In this document: positions 24,502 through 32,493 of the stretch, one piece after another | Numbering within the stretch: position 1 is the stretch's first letter | Layout: each line of letters opens with the position of its first letter | Origin: Bacillaceae bacterium IKA-2 | GTDB taxonomy: Bacteria; Bacillota; Bacilli; Bacillales; Anaerobacillaceae | Direction of reading: 5' to 3' | DNA length: 64,000 bases | Assembly (NCBI GenBank): GCA_031761875.1 | Contig: CP134492.1 | Location: forward strand, 186,001-250,000 | Made by a program: the position numbers and the translations under genes | Notes under the pieces: generated by a model | The model's database searches: none | What the model saw: the letters and a program-made list of their open reading frames with translations, nothing else | Told to the model about the DNA's origin: nothing

Positions 24502-24630
24502 TCACTTTTCCTCTAACTCCTGCAAAAACTTAAGTTGTTTCGCAATTTGATTTTGGCGTTTTCCAAGCAAAAACATGTAACCTGCTAACAATAACCAAAT
24601 AATTGAATAAGCTGCAAATAAATATGTCAT
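24502..24630 (-). CDS. ccmD: CcmD-like small heme-exporter protein
   Basis: A 42-residue protein between ccmC and ccmG. It begins MTYLFAAYSIIWLLLAGYMF, one transmembrane helix, then a basic cytoplasmic tail rich in Lys, Gln and Glu. This matches the size, topology and place of CcmD, which helps release holo-CcmE from CcmC. GGGAGG lies before the ATG. Similarity is by architecture, as CcmD sequences are weakly conserved. Confidence 0.8.
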   Translation of the reverse strand: MTYLFAAYSIIWLLLAGYMFLLGKRQNQIAKQLKFLQELEEK

Positions 24631-24645
24631 TGAAATCCCTCCCTT

Positions 24646-25380
24646 TTAGCTAATCATTTTTTCTTGAATTCGTTCTTTTAAACGGTCTGCCTGAATTTTT
24701 AATTTCTCAATATAAATTCCTTTTTGTAAAAAGACACTATATAATACTGTCATCATGAATACTGAAAAAATAAGCGTAAATAACATTGATGGCTCGAGTC
24801 CACCTCCTGCTTCACTACCACCTTCACCTAAAACGACTGGATGAAGTGCTGACTCCCACCAACGGATCGACATAAATACAATTGGTACGTTTATGAAGCT
24901 AATAATTCCAAACACTGCAGCAAGTCGGGCTTTCTTCTCCCAAGCTCCATCCATTTTTCGAATCATAATATAAGCAACATACATAAAAAATAAAATTAAG
25001 GACGTTGTTAATCTTGGTTCCCATGACCACCACGTATTCCATGCCGAGCGAGCCCAAATTGGCCCAGTTGTCAGTACAATTGCTGTATAAACAACACCAA
25101 TTTCAGCAGAAATTCCAGCAATGACATCATAAATTCGTTTTCTCTTTACCAGGAACATGATGCTAAACAAAGCGACAATAAAAAATGCAAAGAAAGCAAC
25201 CCACGCTGATGCTACATGGAAATAAAAGATTTTTTGGACAACTCCCATCATCCTCTCAATAGGAGTCCAAATAAACGATAAATATAAAGCAATAACAACC
25301 ATTGGAATAGAAATGTAAAACATCGTCTTATATAAAAGTGTTTCTTCAGGTATATCAATTAAATCATTCGGATTACTCAT
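24646..25380 (-). CDS. ccmC: Cytochrome c maturation protein CcmC
   Basis: Multi-pass membrane protein (244 residues, six predicted helices) that loads heme onto CcmE. The tryptophan-rich WWD-type motif NTWWSWEPRLTTSLILF lies at about 117-133, in the external loop, with flanking His residues for heme binding (FHVASAWVAF, and HPVVLGEG). GGAGG precedes the ATG. It follows ccmB by 5 bases. Cytochrome assembly family membership is certain; CcmC is chosen over CcsA by length and neighbours. Confidence 0.93.
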   Translation of the reverse strand: MSNPNDLIDIPEETLLYKTMFYISIPMVVIALYLSFIWTPIERMMGVVQKIFYFHVASAWVAFFAFFIVALFSIMFLVKRKRIYDVIAGISAEIGVVYTAIVLTTGPIWARSAWNTWWSWEPRLTTSLILFFMYVAYIMIRKMDGAWEKKARLAAVFGIISFINVPIVFMSIRWWESALHPVVLGEGGSEAGGGLEPSMLFTLIFSVFMMTVLYSVFLQKGIYIEKLKIQADRLKERIQEKMIS

Positions 25381-25385
25381 ATTTA

Positions 25386-26069
25386 TTACACCTCCAACAC
25401 ATATTCAAATAATATTAAACATAAAACAAAAAAGATTAAATTATAGGCACCCATTAATTGCATCCAAGAAATTGCACTTGCTATTTGCTCAATATCTATT
25501 AATAAAATCTTCGTTGCTTGCACAGCAGCTATTATAACTGGACTAACAACAGGGAAAAGTAAAATCGGTAATAACATTTCGCTACTTCTCGAATTAGCTG
25601 CAAGCCCTGCTAAAAAGGTCCCTACACTAATGAAACCAAATGTCCCTAAAAAAACAACAACGATAAAGAGCGGTAAATTACCTATAAACTTAAAATCAAA
25701 TAATAAAAATAAGACCGGAATTGAAATTAACTGTACTATTAATACAAATAAATAATTAGCAATTACTTTTCCGAAATAAATACTAGCTGGATCTGTTGGT
25801 GACACAATCAACCCAAACAAATTATCATTTTTTGTTTCAGACGAAAACGAACGATTTAATCCCAAGATAGCCGAAAATATCGTAATTATCCAAATTAGGC
25901 CAGGAATGATGGCACGAACAGCGTTGTTCGAAGGATCAAAAGCGAAAGAGAATGTTACAATAACAAGTCCAGAAAAAATTAACATCGTTGTTACCACTTG
26001 TTTTGTTTTCCACTCTGAATACAAATCCTTTCCAGCTATTATAAAAGCCGCTTTGAATAAGTTGTTCAT
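25386..26069 (-). CDS. ccmB: Heme exporter permease CcmB
   Basis: ABC-type membrane subunit, 227 residues with six hydrophobic segments. It shows the conserved ENK-like region NRSFSSETKNDNLFGL (about 69-84) and LLPILLFPVVSPVIIAA (about 165-181). With CcmA it forms the ATPase that drives release of heme-loaded CcmE from CcmC. The ATG overlaps the ccmA stop (ATGA), so the two are translationally coupled. Confidence 0.92.
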   Translation of the reverse strand: MNNLFKAAFIIAGKDLYSEWKTKQVVTTMLIFSGLVIVTFSFAFDPSNNAVRAIIPGLIWIITIFSAILGLNRSFSSETKNDNLFGLIVSPTDPASIYFGKVIANYLFVLIVQLISIPVLFLLFDFKFIGNLPLFIVVVFLGTFGFISVGTFLAGLAANSRSSEMLLPILLFPVVSPVIIAAVQATKILLIDIEQIASAISWMQLMGAYNLIFFVLCLILFEYVLEV

Positions 26070-26767
26070 ACGCTTGCCACCTGCTCCATGTATTTTTGCG
26101 TGATAGCATCAAGGTTTTTATCGATGTTTTCTAAGTCACCAACAACTTTTCCATTTTTAATAATAATAAAGCGGTCACACGTTTCTATCGCTTGCCCAAA
26201 ATCATGAGTCACCATTAAAATGGTCGATTTTTCTTGTTTCATTCGGTTAATGACATTGTTTAAAATTTTAATAGCTTGTTGATCAAGACCGGTATGAGGT
26301 TCATCAAACAATAATATTTCTGGTTCATGAATGATTGCTCGCGCTATCGCTATCCTTTGAATCATTCCCCTAGAAAATGATTGAACTGGATCATGAGTAA
26401 AAACACTAAGGCCTACCTCATCAATTAATTTCTTTGCACGCTCTTCAATATTTACTACACCATAAAGCTTGCCAAAAAATTTTAAGTTTTCTAATGGTGT
26501 CAAGTGATCATATAAAAAACTGTTATGTGCTAAAAAGCCGATTTTTCGCTTACTATCGTAGGAATCTTTTTTAAAATCCACTCCATTGATTTTAATTTCT
26601 CCCGATGTAGGCTTGATTAAGCCACCTAAAATTTTTAACACCGTACTTTTTCCTGCTCCGTTAGGTCCAAGGATTGCAACAGTTTCTCCTTTTTTAATGG
26701 AAAGATTGATACCACGAAGAATCATTTTGTCTCCAATTGTTTTGACGAGTGCTTTTGTTTCGATCAT
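26066..26767 (-). CDS. ccmA: Heme exporter ATP-binding protein CcmA
   Basis: ABC ATPase of 233 residues. Walker A GPNGAGKST (34-42), signature SFSRGMIQRIAIARA (about 129-143), Walker B LLFDEPHTGLD (about 156-166) and the switch histidine MVTHD are all intact. GGAGAG precedes the ATG. It is coupled to ccmB downstream and lies 13 bases after the small membrane gene at 26781. Confidence 0.92.
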   Translation of the reverse strand: MIETKALVKTIGDKMILRGINLSIKKGETVAILGPNGAGKSTVLKILGGLIKPTSGEIKINGVDFKKDSYDSKRKIGFLAHNSFLYDHLTPLENLKFFGKLYGVVNIEERAKKLIDEVGLSVFTHDPVQSFSRGMIQRIAIARAIIHEPEILLFDEPHTGLDQQAIKILNNVINRMKQEKSTILMVTHDFGQAIETCDRFIIIKNGKVVGDLENIDKNLDAITQKYMEQVASV

Positions 26768-26780
26768 GGCTTACTCTCCT

Positions 26781-27176
26781 TTAATCCGTCAACTGCTGCA
26801 ATTCTACTTTTACCTTTATAAGATGCTGTCGATACGCGTTTAATTTAGTTTTAAATTCTTCATCAGCTAGTTCGCCTTTTTTATGCATCTCTTCTAATTC
26901 TAAAATTTTATTTAAAATAACCTTTTGCTTAACAACCAAATCATGAAAATATTTTTCATCTGTGCCTGTTTCAATTTTTTTTTCTAACTCTCTGTGCTTT
27001 AATTGGAAATATATGAACCAACCTATTCCAGACAAAATAATTATCACAAAAATTGCAGTTACAAGATGCGCATCAAAGTTTCTTAACGGAGAATCATACC
27101 ACATTCTCATATGTCCTGGATTGTGAAAGGACGGAGAAGATCGGGTGATTGCTGCTGCTAAAATAGGGGATATCAT
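26781..27176 (-). CDS. Small membrane protein of the ccm operon, unknown function
   Basis: 131 residues with one transmembrane helix (about 39-60), an N-terminal segment probably outside the cell, and a charged helical cytoplasmic tail. The tail contains ILELEEMHKKGELADEEFK, a short two-helix motif also seen in the CcmI-like protein next to it and in the protein at 31179. Its ATG overlaps the stop of the upstream gene (ATGA) and GGAAAGGAA precedes it. I do not recognise a named family; context suggests an accessory subunit of cytochrome c maturation. Confidence 0.75.
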   Translation of the reverse strand: MISPILAAAITRSSPSFHNPGHMRMWYDSPLRNFDAHLVTAIFVIIILSGIGWFIYFQLKHRELEKKIETGTDEKYFHDLVVKQKVILNKILELEEMHKKGELADEEFKTKLNAYRQHLIKVKVELQQLTD

Positions 27177-27565
27177 TTCCTTTCCCCTCTTTCCTCTCTA
27201 AGTTTAGCAAGCTCTGCTTCAATCTCAGCTTCAATGTCTTGGTCTTGGGTTTGATCTCGATTGCTACTGATTGAGGTTTTAGTTTTAGTTTTAGCTTTAG
27301 CTTCGTCTTGCTCCTCCTTAGCAATTAGTTCAGCTGCAAGCTTTTCATATTCATTTTTCAGCTTGCTATAATCTTCATCATTTAATTTCTGCATGTTATA
27401 GTCCATTTCTAATTCGTTTAAAGTTGCATAAACATTTGGCAGAGAAATTTCTTCAAAACCAACGTCCTCATCAACTTTTTTTGTTGCAACTTTCGGTTTT
27501 AACAAAGGTGTTATGACCAAATATAAACATAATCCTACAATTAACAAACTAACTATATAAGCCAT
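27173..27565 (-). CDS. CcmI-like membrane protein (N-terminal module only)
   Basis: 130 residues. One transmembrane helix (about 2-22) is followed by LNELEMDYNMQKLNDEDYSK, which resembles the short helical segment after the anchor of CcmI proteins. The rest is a charged coil with a KAKTKTKTS repeat and no TPR domain. CcmI normally holds apocytochrome c by its TPR part, so this would be a minimal version. The ATG at 27565 has AGGA ten bases upstream; a GTG three codons earlier is less likely. CcmI assignment is inference. Confidence 0.65.
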   Translation of the reverse strand: MAYIVSLLIVGLCLYLVITPLLKPKVATKKVDEDVGFEEISLPNVYATLNELEMDYNMQKLNDEDYSKLKNEYEKLAAELIAKEEQDEAKAKTKTKTSISSNRDQTQDQDIEAEIEAELAKLREERGERK

Positions 27566-27577
27566 TTTTTTCACATC

Positions 27578-28057
27578 CTAGTAATACTTTTTACGTTCCT
27601 CTTCAATGATCGATGTTGTAATTTCATCTTCAATATTAGGTTCCCTTGTTTCTTCAAATAGTGGCGATTTTTGGTTTTTAATCATTTTTTTTAACCCGAT
27701 AAACAAGGCAAACCCAGCAATCCCCAAGACAACAAATGGTGTTAACCATGCAGTTAAACTAAATCCCTTTTTTTTCGGAGCTATTAAACCTTCTTCACCA
27801 TACATACTATAATAATAATCAAGAACTTCTTCCTTTGTTTTTCCCTCATTTAATAATTCTGAAATTTCACCATAATACCTTTGTTTTGTTGCACACGTTC
27901 CAAGATCATGAGTTTCATGGTCTTGCATCGAAAGCTTGCTAGCAATATCTTTTACTTCTGGTGAGTTTATATCATATGATGCTTCATCTGCTGAAGTAAT
28001 CGCATGTGAACTAAAGAAAATTATCAGAAGCAATGTCAATAACTTTACTACTTTCAT
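27578..28057 (-). CDS. CcmH-like protein lacking the redox Cys pair
   Basis: 159 residues: signal or anchor helix (about 3-22), a helical domain, a membrane helix (about 104-124, GFSLTAWLTPFVVLGIAGFA), and a cytoplasmic tail ending SIIEEERKKYY. Overall layout and the GEEGLIAP...GFSLTAW stretch match its neighbour at 28070. Where CcmH has its CxxC pair, this protein has a segment with a single Cys (HDLGTCATKQRYYGEI). It therefore cannot form the usual disulfide. It is a diverged tandem duplicate; NrfF-like specialisation is possible. Confidence 0.75.
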   Translation of the reverse strand: MKVVKLLTLLLIIFFSSHAITSADEASYDINSPEVKDIASKLSMQDHETHDLGTCATKQRYYGEISELLNEGKTKEEVLDYYYSMYGEEGLIAPKKKGFSLTAWLTPFVVLGIAGFALFIGLKKMIKNQKSPLFEETREPNIEDEITTSIIEEERKKYY

Positions 28058-28069
28058 TTTTTTCACATC

Positions 28070-28567
28070 CTAATAATACTTTTTACGTTCCTCTTCAATA
28101 ATCGATTGAACGATTTCATTTTGTATATCATCTTCATCGGTCGTTTCATTATATGTCTCACTCAAACCAGAACTAACTGCAATCCATCGGCGGAGAGCAA
28201 AGAAAACTCCCGTGCCGGCACCACCAATGGCAATGAATGGTAACACCCATGCAGTAAGACTAAACCCACGTTTTTCTGGCGCTGTTAAAATTTCTTCCCC
28301 ATATATACTTAAGTAGTAGTCTTTGATGTCAGCTTTACCCAAGCCATCATCCATCATTTCTTTTATTTCTATCTTAAATGAGTCGTTTAAACCACAACCC
28401 TGCATGTTACACTCGAAATGGTCTTGACCACAGCCACACATACACATAAATTGGCTTGCAACCTCTTTAAATTCCTGAGATTTATAGTCATATTGTTCCC
28501 CGTTAGCGAATACAGGAATTCCGATCATCATAAACAAAAGTGTCCAGATAAAAATCAGCTTTTTCAT
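28070..28567 (-). CDS. ccmH: CcmH-family thiol protein of cytochrome c maturation
   Basis: 165 residues. A signal helix (about 1-21) is followed by QFMCMCGCGQDHFECNMQGCG (first part about 39-48), a Cys-rich variant of the CcmH motif LRCxxCQ, then a three-helix domain, a membrane helix (about 100-125) and a tail ending SIIEEERKKYY. CcmH reduces or holds the apocytochrome cysteines and acts with CcmF. Its ATG overlaps the ccmF stop (TAATG). The 3' forty bases are almost identical to those of the next gene, a sign of recent duplication or conversion. Confidence 0.82.
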   Translation of the reverse strand: MKKLIFIWTLLFMMIGIPVFANGEQYDYKSQEFKEVASQFMCMCGCGQDHFECNMQGCGLNDSFKIEIKEMMDDGLGKADIKDYYLSIYGEEILTAPEKRGFSLTAWVLPFIAIGGAGTGVFFALRRWIAVSSGLSETYNETTDEDDIQNEIVQSIIEEERKKYY

Positions 28568-30546
28568 TATGACACCAACCTTTTTGGTCCTTTATACCTT
28601 GGTGTAACATTTCCATATTTACCAGTCCAAACAGCAAATATTGAGCCAATTACTAAAACAAAACTTCCGATCCAAACCCATTGAACAAGTGGATTGACTT
28701 TGACAACAAATGTTGCTCGCCCATCTTCCTCCCAAGCGCTTAAGACAACATAAAGATCCTCTCGTAATGATGAAAGTACCGCTACTTCTGTAGAAGGTTC
28801 CTCCCAGTTACCATAGAATATTCGTTCTGGTTGGATATAACCTAAATCTTTACCCGCTTTTTCAACGCGGATATTTGCAAATATTACATCATTAAGTCCT
28901 TCTCTTTGTTGTGATAAATTTTCATAAGTGAGAACAAAATCTTCTATTTCAATCGTTCCACCTTTTGGTACAGTTTTCATTGTTTCACTATCAAAAGCAG
29001 AGCCGACAATACCAATGGCCATTAAGCCAATTCCTAAGTGAACGATGTATCCACCGTAGCGACGACGATTTCTAATCATTAATCTGTATAATGCAGTCGG
29101 GTACGCCTCACTTGTAACTTTTCGACGTGCCTTAACACCGCGGTAAAACTCTAATAAGTTTGTTAATAACGCAAAGGAAATGATACCAAAAGCGATAATT
29201 GGATACGCTGCTCTCATTCCTAAACCTACCAATAATCCAACAATCACAAGGCTAATAATAGCCGGGATCATAAAATTATCTTTTATGTTTTTCATTGATG
29301 ACCTTTGCCACGCAATTAACGGACAAATCGCCATGACGAAAATTAAAGCTAATAATATGGGTGACATGACCGTATTGAAGAATGGTATCCCTACTGTAAC
29401 TTTCGTACCTCTTACAGCCTCTGAAACTAGCGGGAATATCGTTCCCCAAAACACTGCGAAAGTAGCTCCAATTAAAATTAAATTATTCACTAAAAAGCTA
29501 GTTTCTTTCGATAAAAATGATTCAAACTGACCACTATCTTGCTTTAATAAATGATAGCGACTCATTAAGACGTATATTGAGAAAATAACAACCAGTGCCA
29601 TAAAGATTAAGAAGTATCCTCCTAAGTTCGAATCTCCAAAGGCGTGTACCGATGTAAGAACACCACTTCTTACTAAAAACGTTCCGAAAAGGGTTAGCGC
29701 GTAAGAAAGAATGATTAAGCTTATATTCCAAATTTTTAGCATCCCTTTACGTTCTTGGATCATTACTGAGTGTAAATAGGCGGTTACTGTGAGCCAAGGC
29801 ATAAACGAAGCATTTTCGACTGGATCCCATGCCCAATATCCACCCCAACCTAATTCAAGATAGGCCCACCAACCACCAATTACGTTACCAAGCGTTAAGA
29901 AACACCAAGCGACAATCGTCCAACGACGTGTCATCCGTAACCAGAATGCATCAGTGGATTTTAGAATTAAGGCAGCAATCGCAAAGGCAAACGGCACTGC
30001 TAAACCAACATATCCTAAATACAGCGTTACAGGATGCAGGATCATTCCCGGATCTTGGAGCATTGGGTTCAAGCCACGACCCTCAATAGGAACGCGGTCT
30101 AGTAATAAGAAAGGTTTTGTGACAAAAGCTAGAATAAGATAGAAGAAAATTGTATTTGCCAACATAATAGCAGAGATATAAGGAATCATTGGGTTGTTTT
30201 TCATCTTTCTAGAATAAGCAACCATTACCGTGTACATTGTTAAAAAGAATGCCCACAGTAATAATGAACCAGCATTTCCTGCCCATAGTGCAGCAAGTTT
30301 ATATACTAAAGGTAAATCTGAACTAGTATAAGAAGCTACGTACTCAAATTGGAACTGACTTGTTCCTAACACTGTAAATAAGATAAGCATTGAGATTGAT
30401 GATAAAATAAAGACAGCCAGCGTTGCAGCCTTACCACTATCTACAAATCTCTGATCTTGTTTGAAAATACCTACTATAAATATGATAAAAGCATAAATTG
30501 CTAACGCTAACGCTAAATAAATGGTTAAGTTTCCGATAATATGCAC
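28567..30546 (-). CDS. ccmF: Cytochrome c heme lyase subunit CcmF
   Basis: Large integral membrane protein (about 659 residues, roughly 14 helices) that takes heme from CcmE and, with CcmH, attaches it to apocytochrome c. The WWD signature WGGYWAWDPVENASFMPWL is at about 228-246 and flanking His residues are conserved. A C-terminal external domain (about 500-620) is present. I prefer the GTG at 30546 (MHIIGNLTIYLALALA), with AGGTGG five bases upstream, over a GTG three codons earlier. A 179-base gap with a repeat separates it from ccmE. Confidence 0.93.
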   Translation of the reverse strand: MHIIGNLTIYLALALAIYAFIIFIVGIFKQDQRFVDSGKAATLAVFILSSISMLILFTVLGTSQFQFEYVASYTSSDLPLVYKLAALWAGNAGSLLLWAFFLTMYTVMVAYSRKMKNNPMIPYISAIMLANTIFFYLILAFVTKPFLLLDRVPIEGRGLNPMLQDPGMILHPVTLYLGYVGLAVPFAFAIAALILKSTDAFWLRMTRRWTIVAWCFLTLGNVIGGWWAYLELGWGGYWAWDPVENASFMPWLTVTAYLHSVMIQERKGMLKIWNISLIILSYALTLFGTFLVRSGVLTSVHAFGDSNLGGYFLIFMALVVIFSIYVLMSRYHLLKQDSGQFESFLSKETSFLVNNLILIGATFAVFWGTIFPLVSEAVRGTKVTVGIPFFNTVMSPILLALIFVMAICPLIAWQRSSMKNIKDNFMIPAIISLVIVGLLVGLGMRAAYPIIAFGIISFALLTNLLEFYRGVKARRKVTSEAYPTALYRLMIRNRRRYGGYIVHLGIGLMAIGIVGSAFDSETMKTVPKGGTIEIEDFVLTYENLSQQREGLNDVIFANIRVEKAGKDLGYIQPERIFYGNWEEPSTEVAVLSSLREDLYVVLSAWEEDGRATFVVKVNPLVQWVWIGSFVLVIGSIFAVWTGKYGNVTPRYKGPKRLVS

Positions 30547-30644
30547 ATGTTCCACCTTCTTTACATTTAGATCGCTTAGATGAAATTAGGACTTCAACAA
30601 AAGTTCTTTTTGTAAGCCTTAATTTCTTGCTAAGCATTTCTTAC

Positions 30645-30721
30645 TGTCTAGCTTCAAGACACTTCAATGAATTATTTCATAGCCGATTTTGCAACAAGTA
30701 ACCGCTGGAATAGCACTTTTC
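30645..30721. repeat. Reversed, shortened hairpin repeat between ccmE and ccmF
   Basis: Starts tgtctagcttcaagacac, the reverse complement of the gctagaca end of the family, and continues with tttcatagccgattttgcaa as in the 59590 copy. It is inside the ccm operon, so its transcript may act as a processing or stability element. Confidence 0.65.
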
Positions 30722-30725
30722 TAAT

Positions 30726-31166
30726 TTAGTCTTGTTTCAGCATTTCTTTATGGAATTCTGTATCATAGTTTTCTGGATCTTCACCTTCATATTTAGAAGG
30801 ACATTTCGTTCTCAAACGTTCTGCAACAAACGGTTCACCTGCTGTAAGATAGCCATCAACAATAACAATGACATCTTCTGAAAAATTATCAGGCCTAACT
30901 CCATGGTGGAAAACAGATAAAGTGTTTCCTTCTGGATCAATGATATCAAAACGAAGCTCAATTTCATCGGCACGCCAATCAACCGAGTCAGCAACTAAAA
31001 ATCCTTCTGTTGTAATATAACGATCTTCGTAATTATCCGGATTAGCTAAAGCTTCCTGAATCGTAATCTCAGTTCCACTAGCACCTGGTGTAGCAGCAAT
31101 TAATAGAATTAAAATCGTCAATATAATTGAACTTCCAGCTAACAAAACTTTTGTATTTTTCTTCAT
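30726..31166 (-). CDS. ccmE: Heme chaperone CcmE, CxxxY type
   Basis: 146 residues: an N-terminal membrane helix (about 7-27) and an external OB-fold domain. In proteobacterial CcmE the covalent heme ligand is the His of HxxxY. Here the corresponding place reads LRTKCPSKYEG, with Cys122 and Tyr126, that is CxxxY. This variant is known from archaea and some anaerobic bacteria such as Desulfovibrio. GGGGGAG precedes the ATG. It receives heme from CcmC and passes it to CcmF. Confidence 0.88.
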   Translation of the reverse strand: MKKNTKVLLAGSSIILTILILLIAATPGASGTEITIQEALANPDNYEDRYITTEGFLVADSVDWRADEIELRFDIIDPEGNTLSVFHHGVRPDNFSEDVIVIVDGYLTAGEPFVAERLRTKCPSKYEGEDPENYDTEFHKEMLKQD

Positions 31167-31178
31167 TTAAACTCCCCC

Positions 31179-32186
31179 TTATCCTAATTTGGCTCGTTTT
31201 TCTTTATATGTTTTTTCATCGATTTGACCATCAGCTAACATTTTTCTTAGTTTTTTTATCTCTGCCTCTTTATTGACAATTTTCTTAGGTGAGGTACCTT
31301 TTTCATTTGAAATATGTCCTTTGCCTTGCTTTCCTCGAACGACAATAAAAACAAATGCACCTACGATGATTAACGCGATGATAATTAAAATTATATTTTC
31401 AGTACTTACAAGTGATTCACTTGCATCTGCGCTAGCTTGATTGCCATCTTGCCCCATCATTCCTGCATGAGCATCATCGTCTGGGACATCAAAGTCATCA
31501 TAAGCTTCCATTGTTGTTACAATATCATCCTTCTTATATGTCACTGAAAAATCTAATACATCTCCTAGCTTTACATCGCTATATTCAAACAAATAGAATT
31601 GTAAACCAAATGTTTCTGTCGTGATATCTGGCTCTTTATCTATTTGAAAGTCTTCTGATCTAAACGGGGCATAAAAAGCTATATTTGCTAATTTCAAATC
31701 TGATTCTGCTGTGTAGGTAAAATCGAAATTCCTATCTGTTATTCCTTCAATAGAGGCAGTGAAATATTCTAAAACAAAATAATAATTTTCGTTTGGCTCA
31801 ATAGGTTCTTTCGGTGTCCAAGAAAAAGTTTGTTCTTCTACATTAACCGTATAATCCTCTACTGAAGGTTCAACATCTTCTTGGTTTTTAAATCTAGCTA
31901 CAAAACCTTCTTTAAAATAAGGTGACTGTGTAGGGACACTTACTTTTAATTCACCCGTATAGGCTGTATCTGAATGATTTGTAAATGTTCCGTGGTAACC
32001 AACTAATAATGATGGCAATTCATAATCCCATTCTTCTGGATTAATAAACTCTGGCATTACTTTAATATTTATCTCAGTTATCGTGACATTTGATTGCTCG
32101 GCATAAGCTTCGTTAGGCGGCAAAAGTGTTAATTGTAATAGGAGGATCATTGTAAACAAAACTATACCTCTAGTGATTTTTTTCAT
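31179..32186 (-). CDS. Membrane-anchored external protein at the head of the ccm operon, unknown family
   Basis: 335 residues. Signal peptide (about 1-29, likely cut after AYA), a beta-rich external domain (about 30-250) with aromatic-rich segments such as LLVGYHGTFTNHSDTAY, a transmembrane helix (about 262-284), and a basic tail ending with LRKMLADGQIDEKTYKEKR, a short SHOCT/CcmI-like helical pair. No Cys and no heme motif. It is 12 bases before ccmE and first in the operon behind the FNR-like promoter. A role in holding apocytochrome or in the heme pathway is a guess from position. Confidence 0.8.
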   Translation of the reverse strand: MKKITRGIVLFTMILLLQLTLLPPNEAYAEQSNVTITEINIKVMPEFINPEEWDYELPSLLVGYHGTFTNHSDTAYTGELKVSVPTQSPYFKEGFVARFKNQEDVEPSVEDYTVNVEEQTFSWTPKEPIEPNENYYFVLEYFTASIEGITDRNFDFTYTAESDLKLANIAFYAPFRSEDFQIDKEPDITTETFGLQFYLFEYSDVKLGDVLDFSVTYKKDDIVTTMEAYDDFDVPDDDAHAGMMGQDGNQASADASESLVSTENIILIIIALIIVGAFVFIVVRGKQGKGHISNEKGTSPKKIVNKEAEIKKLRKMLADGQIDEKTYKEKRAKLG

Positions 32187-32236
32187 TTGTTTCTCCCCTT
32201 TTAATCTATCTATGACATTATTTTTATCCTATCTTG

Positions 32237-32302
32237 ACTGTAATCTTAAATGGCTTTGATAACTGTGAGATTAATCACAGATTGTAGTGAAATAACTGTG
32301 AA
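32237..32302 (-). promoter_or_regulatory. FNR-like promoter of the ccm operon with tandem GTGAA sites
   Basis: A perfect FNR/CRP-type palindrome TGTGA-GATTAA-TCACA is at 32264-32279. A TACAGT -10 at 32242-32237 places its centre at -41.5, the class II activator position. Upstream, GTGAA occurs at 32287 and 32298, an 11-base period like tandem ResD sites. The inferred start is about 44 bases before the ATG. The remaining part of 32187-32493 is AT-rich and ends in the nrfA terminator. Confidence 0.75.
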
Positions 32303-32448
32303 AAGTATATGTGATAATGTGTAATTATTTTCGGTTGTTTTTAAAATTTCACTCTATTTTCGTTGTGAAAGCAAATTATCACTGAAATAACACTAATTTC
32401 CACATATAAATGTATTATTTATATGTTTTTTTATACACAATTTACCAC

Positions 32449-32482
32449 AAAAAGAACCGTACAAACTGTGTACGGTTCTTTT
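32449..32482 (-). terminator. Terminator after the second nrfHA operon
   Basis: AAAGAACCGTAC pairs with GTACGGTTCTTT, a long perfect stem with a short loop and T-rich tail on the minus strand, just after the nrfA stop. Confidence 0.85.
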
Positions 32483-32493
32483 AATCATTAAAA

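Noticed and set aside
27094-27324. 76-codon frame overlapping the two small ccm membrane genes
   Set aside because: It is the alternate frame of the KAKTKTKTS repeat region; the gene at 27173 has the coupling and topology expected.
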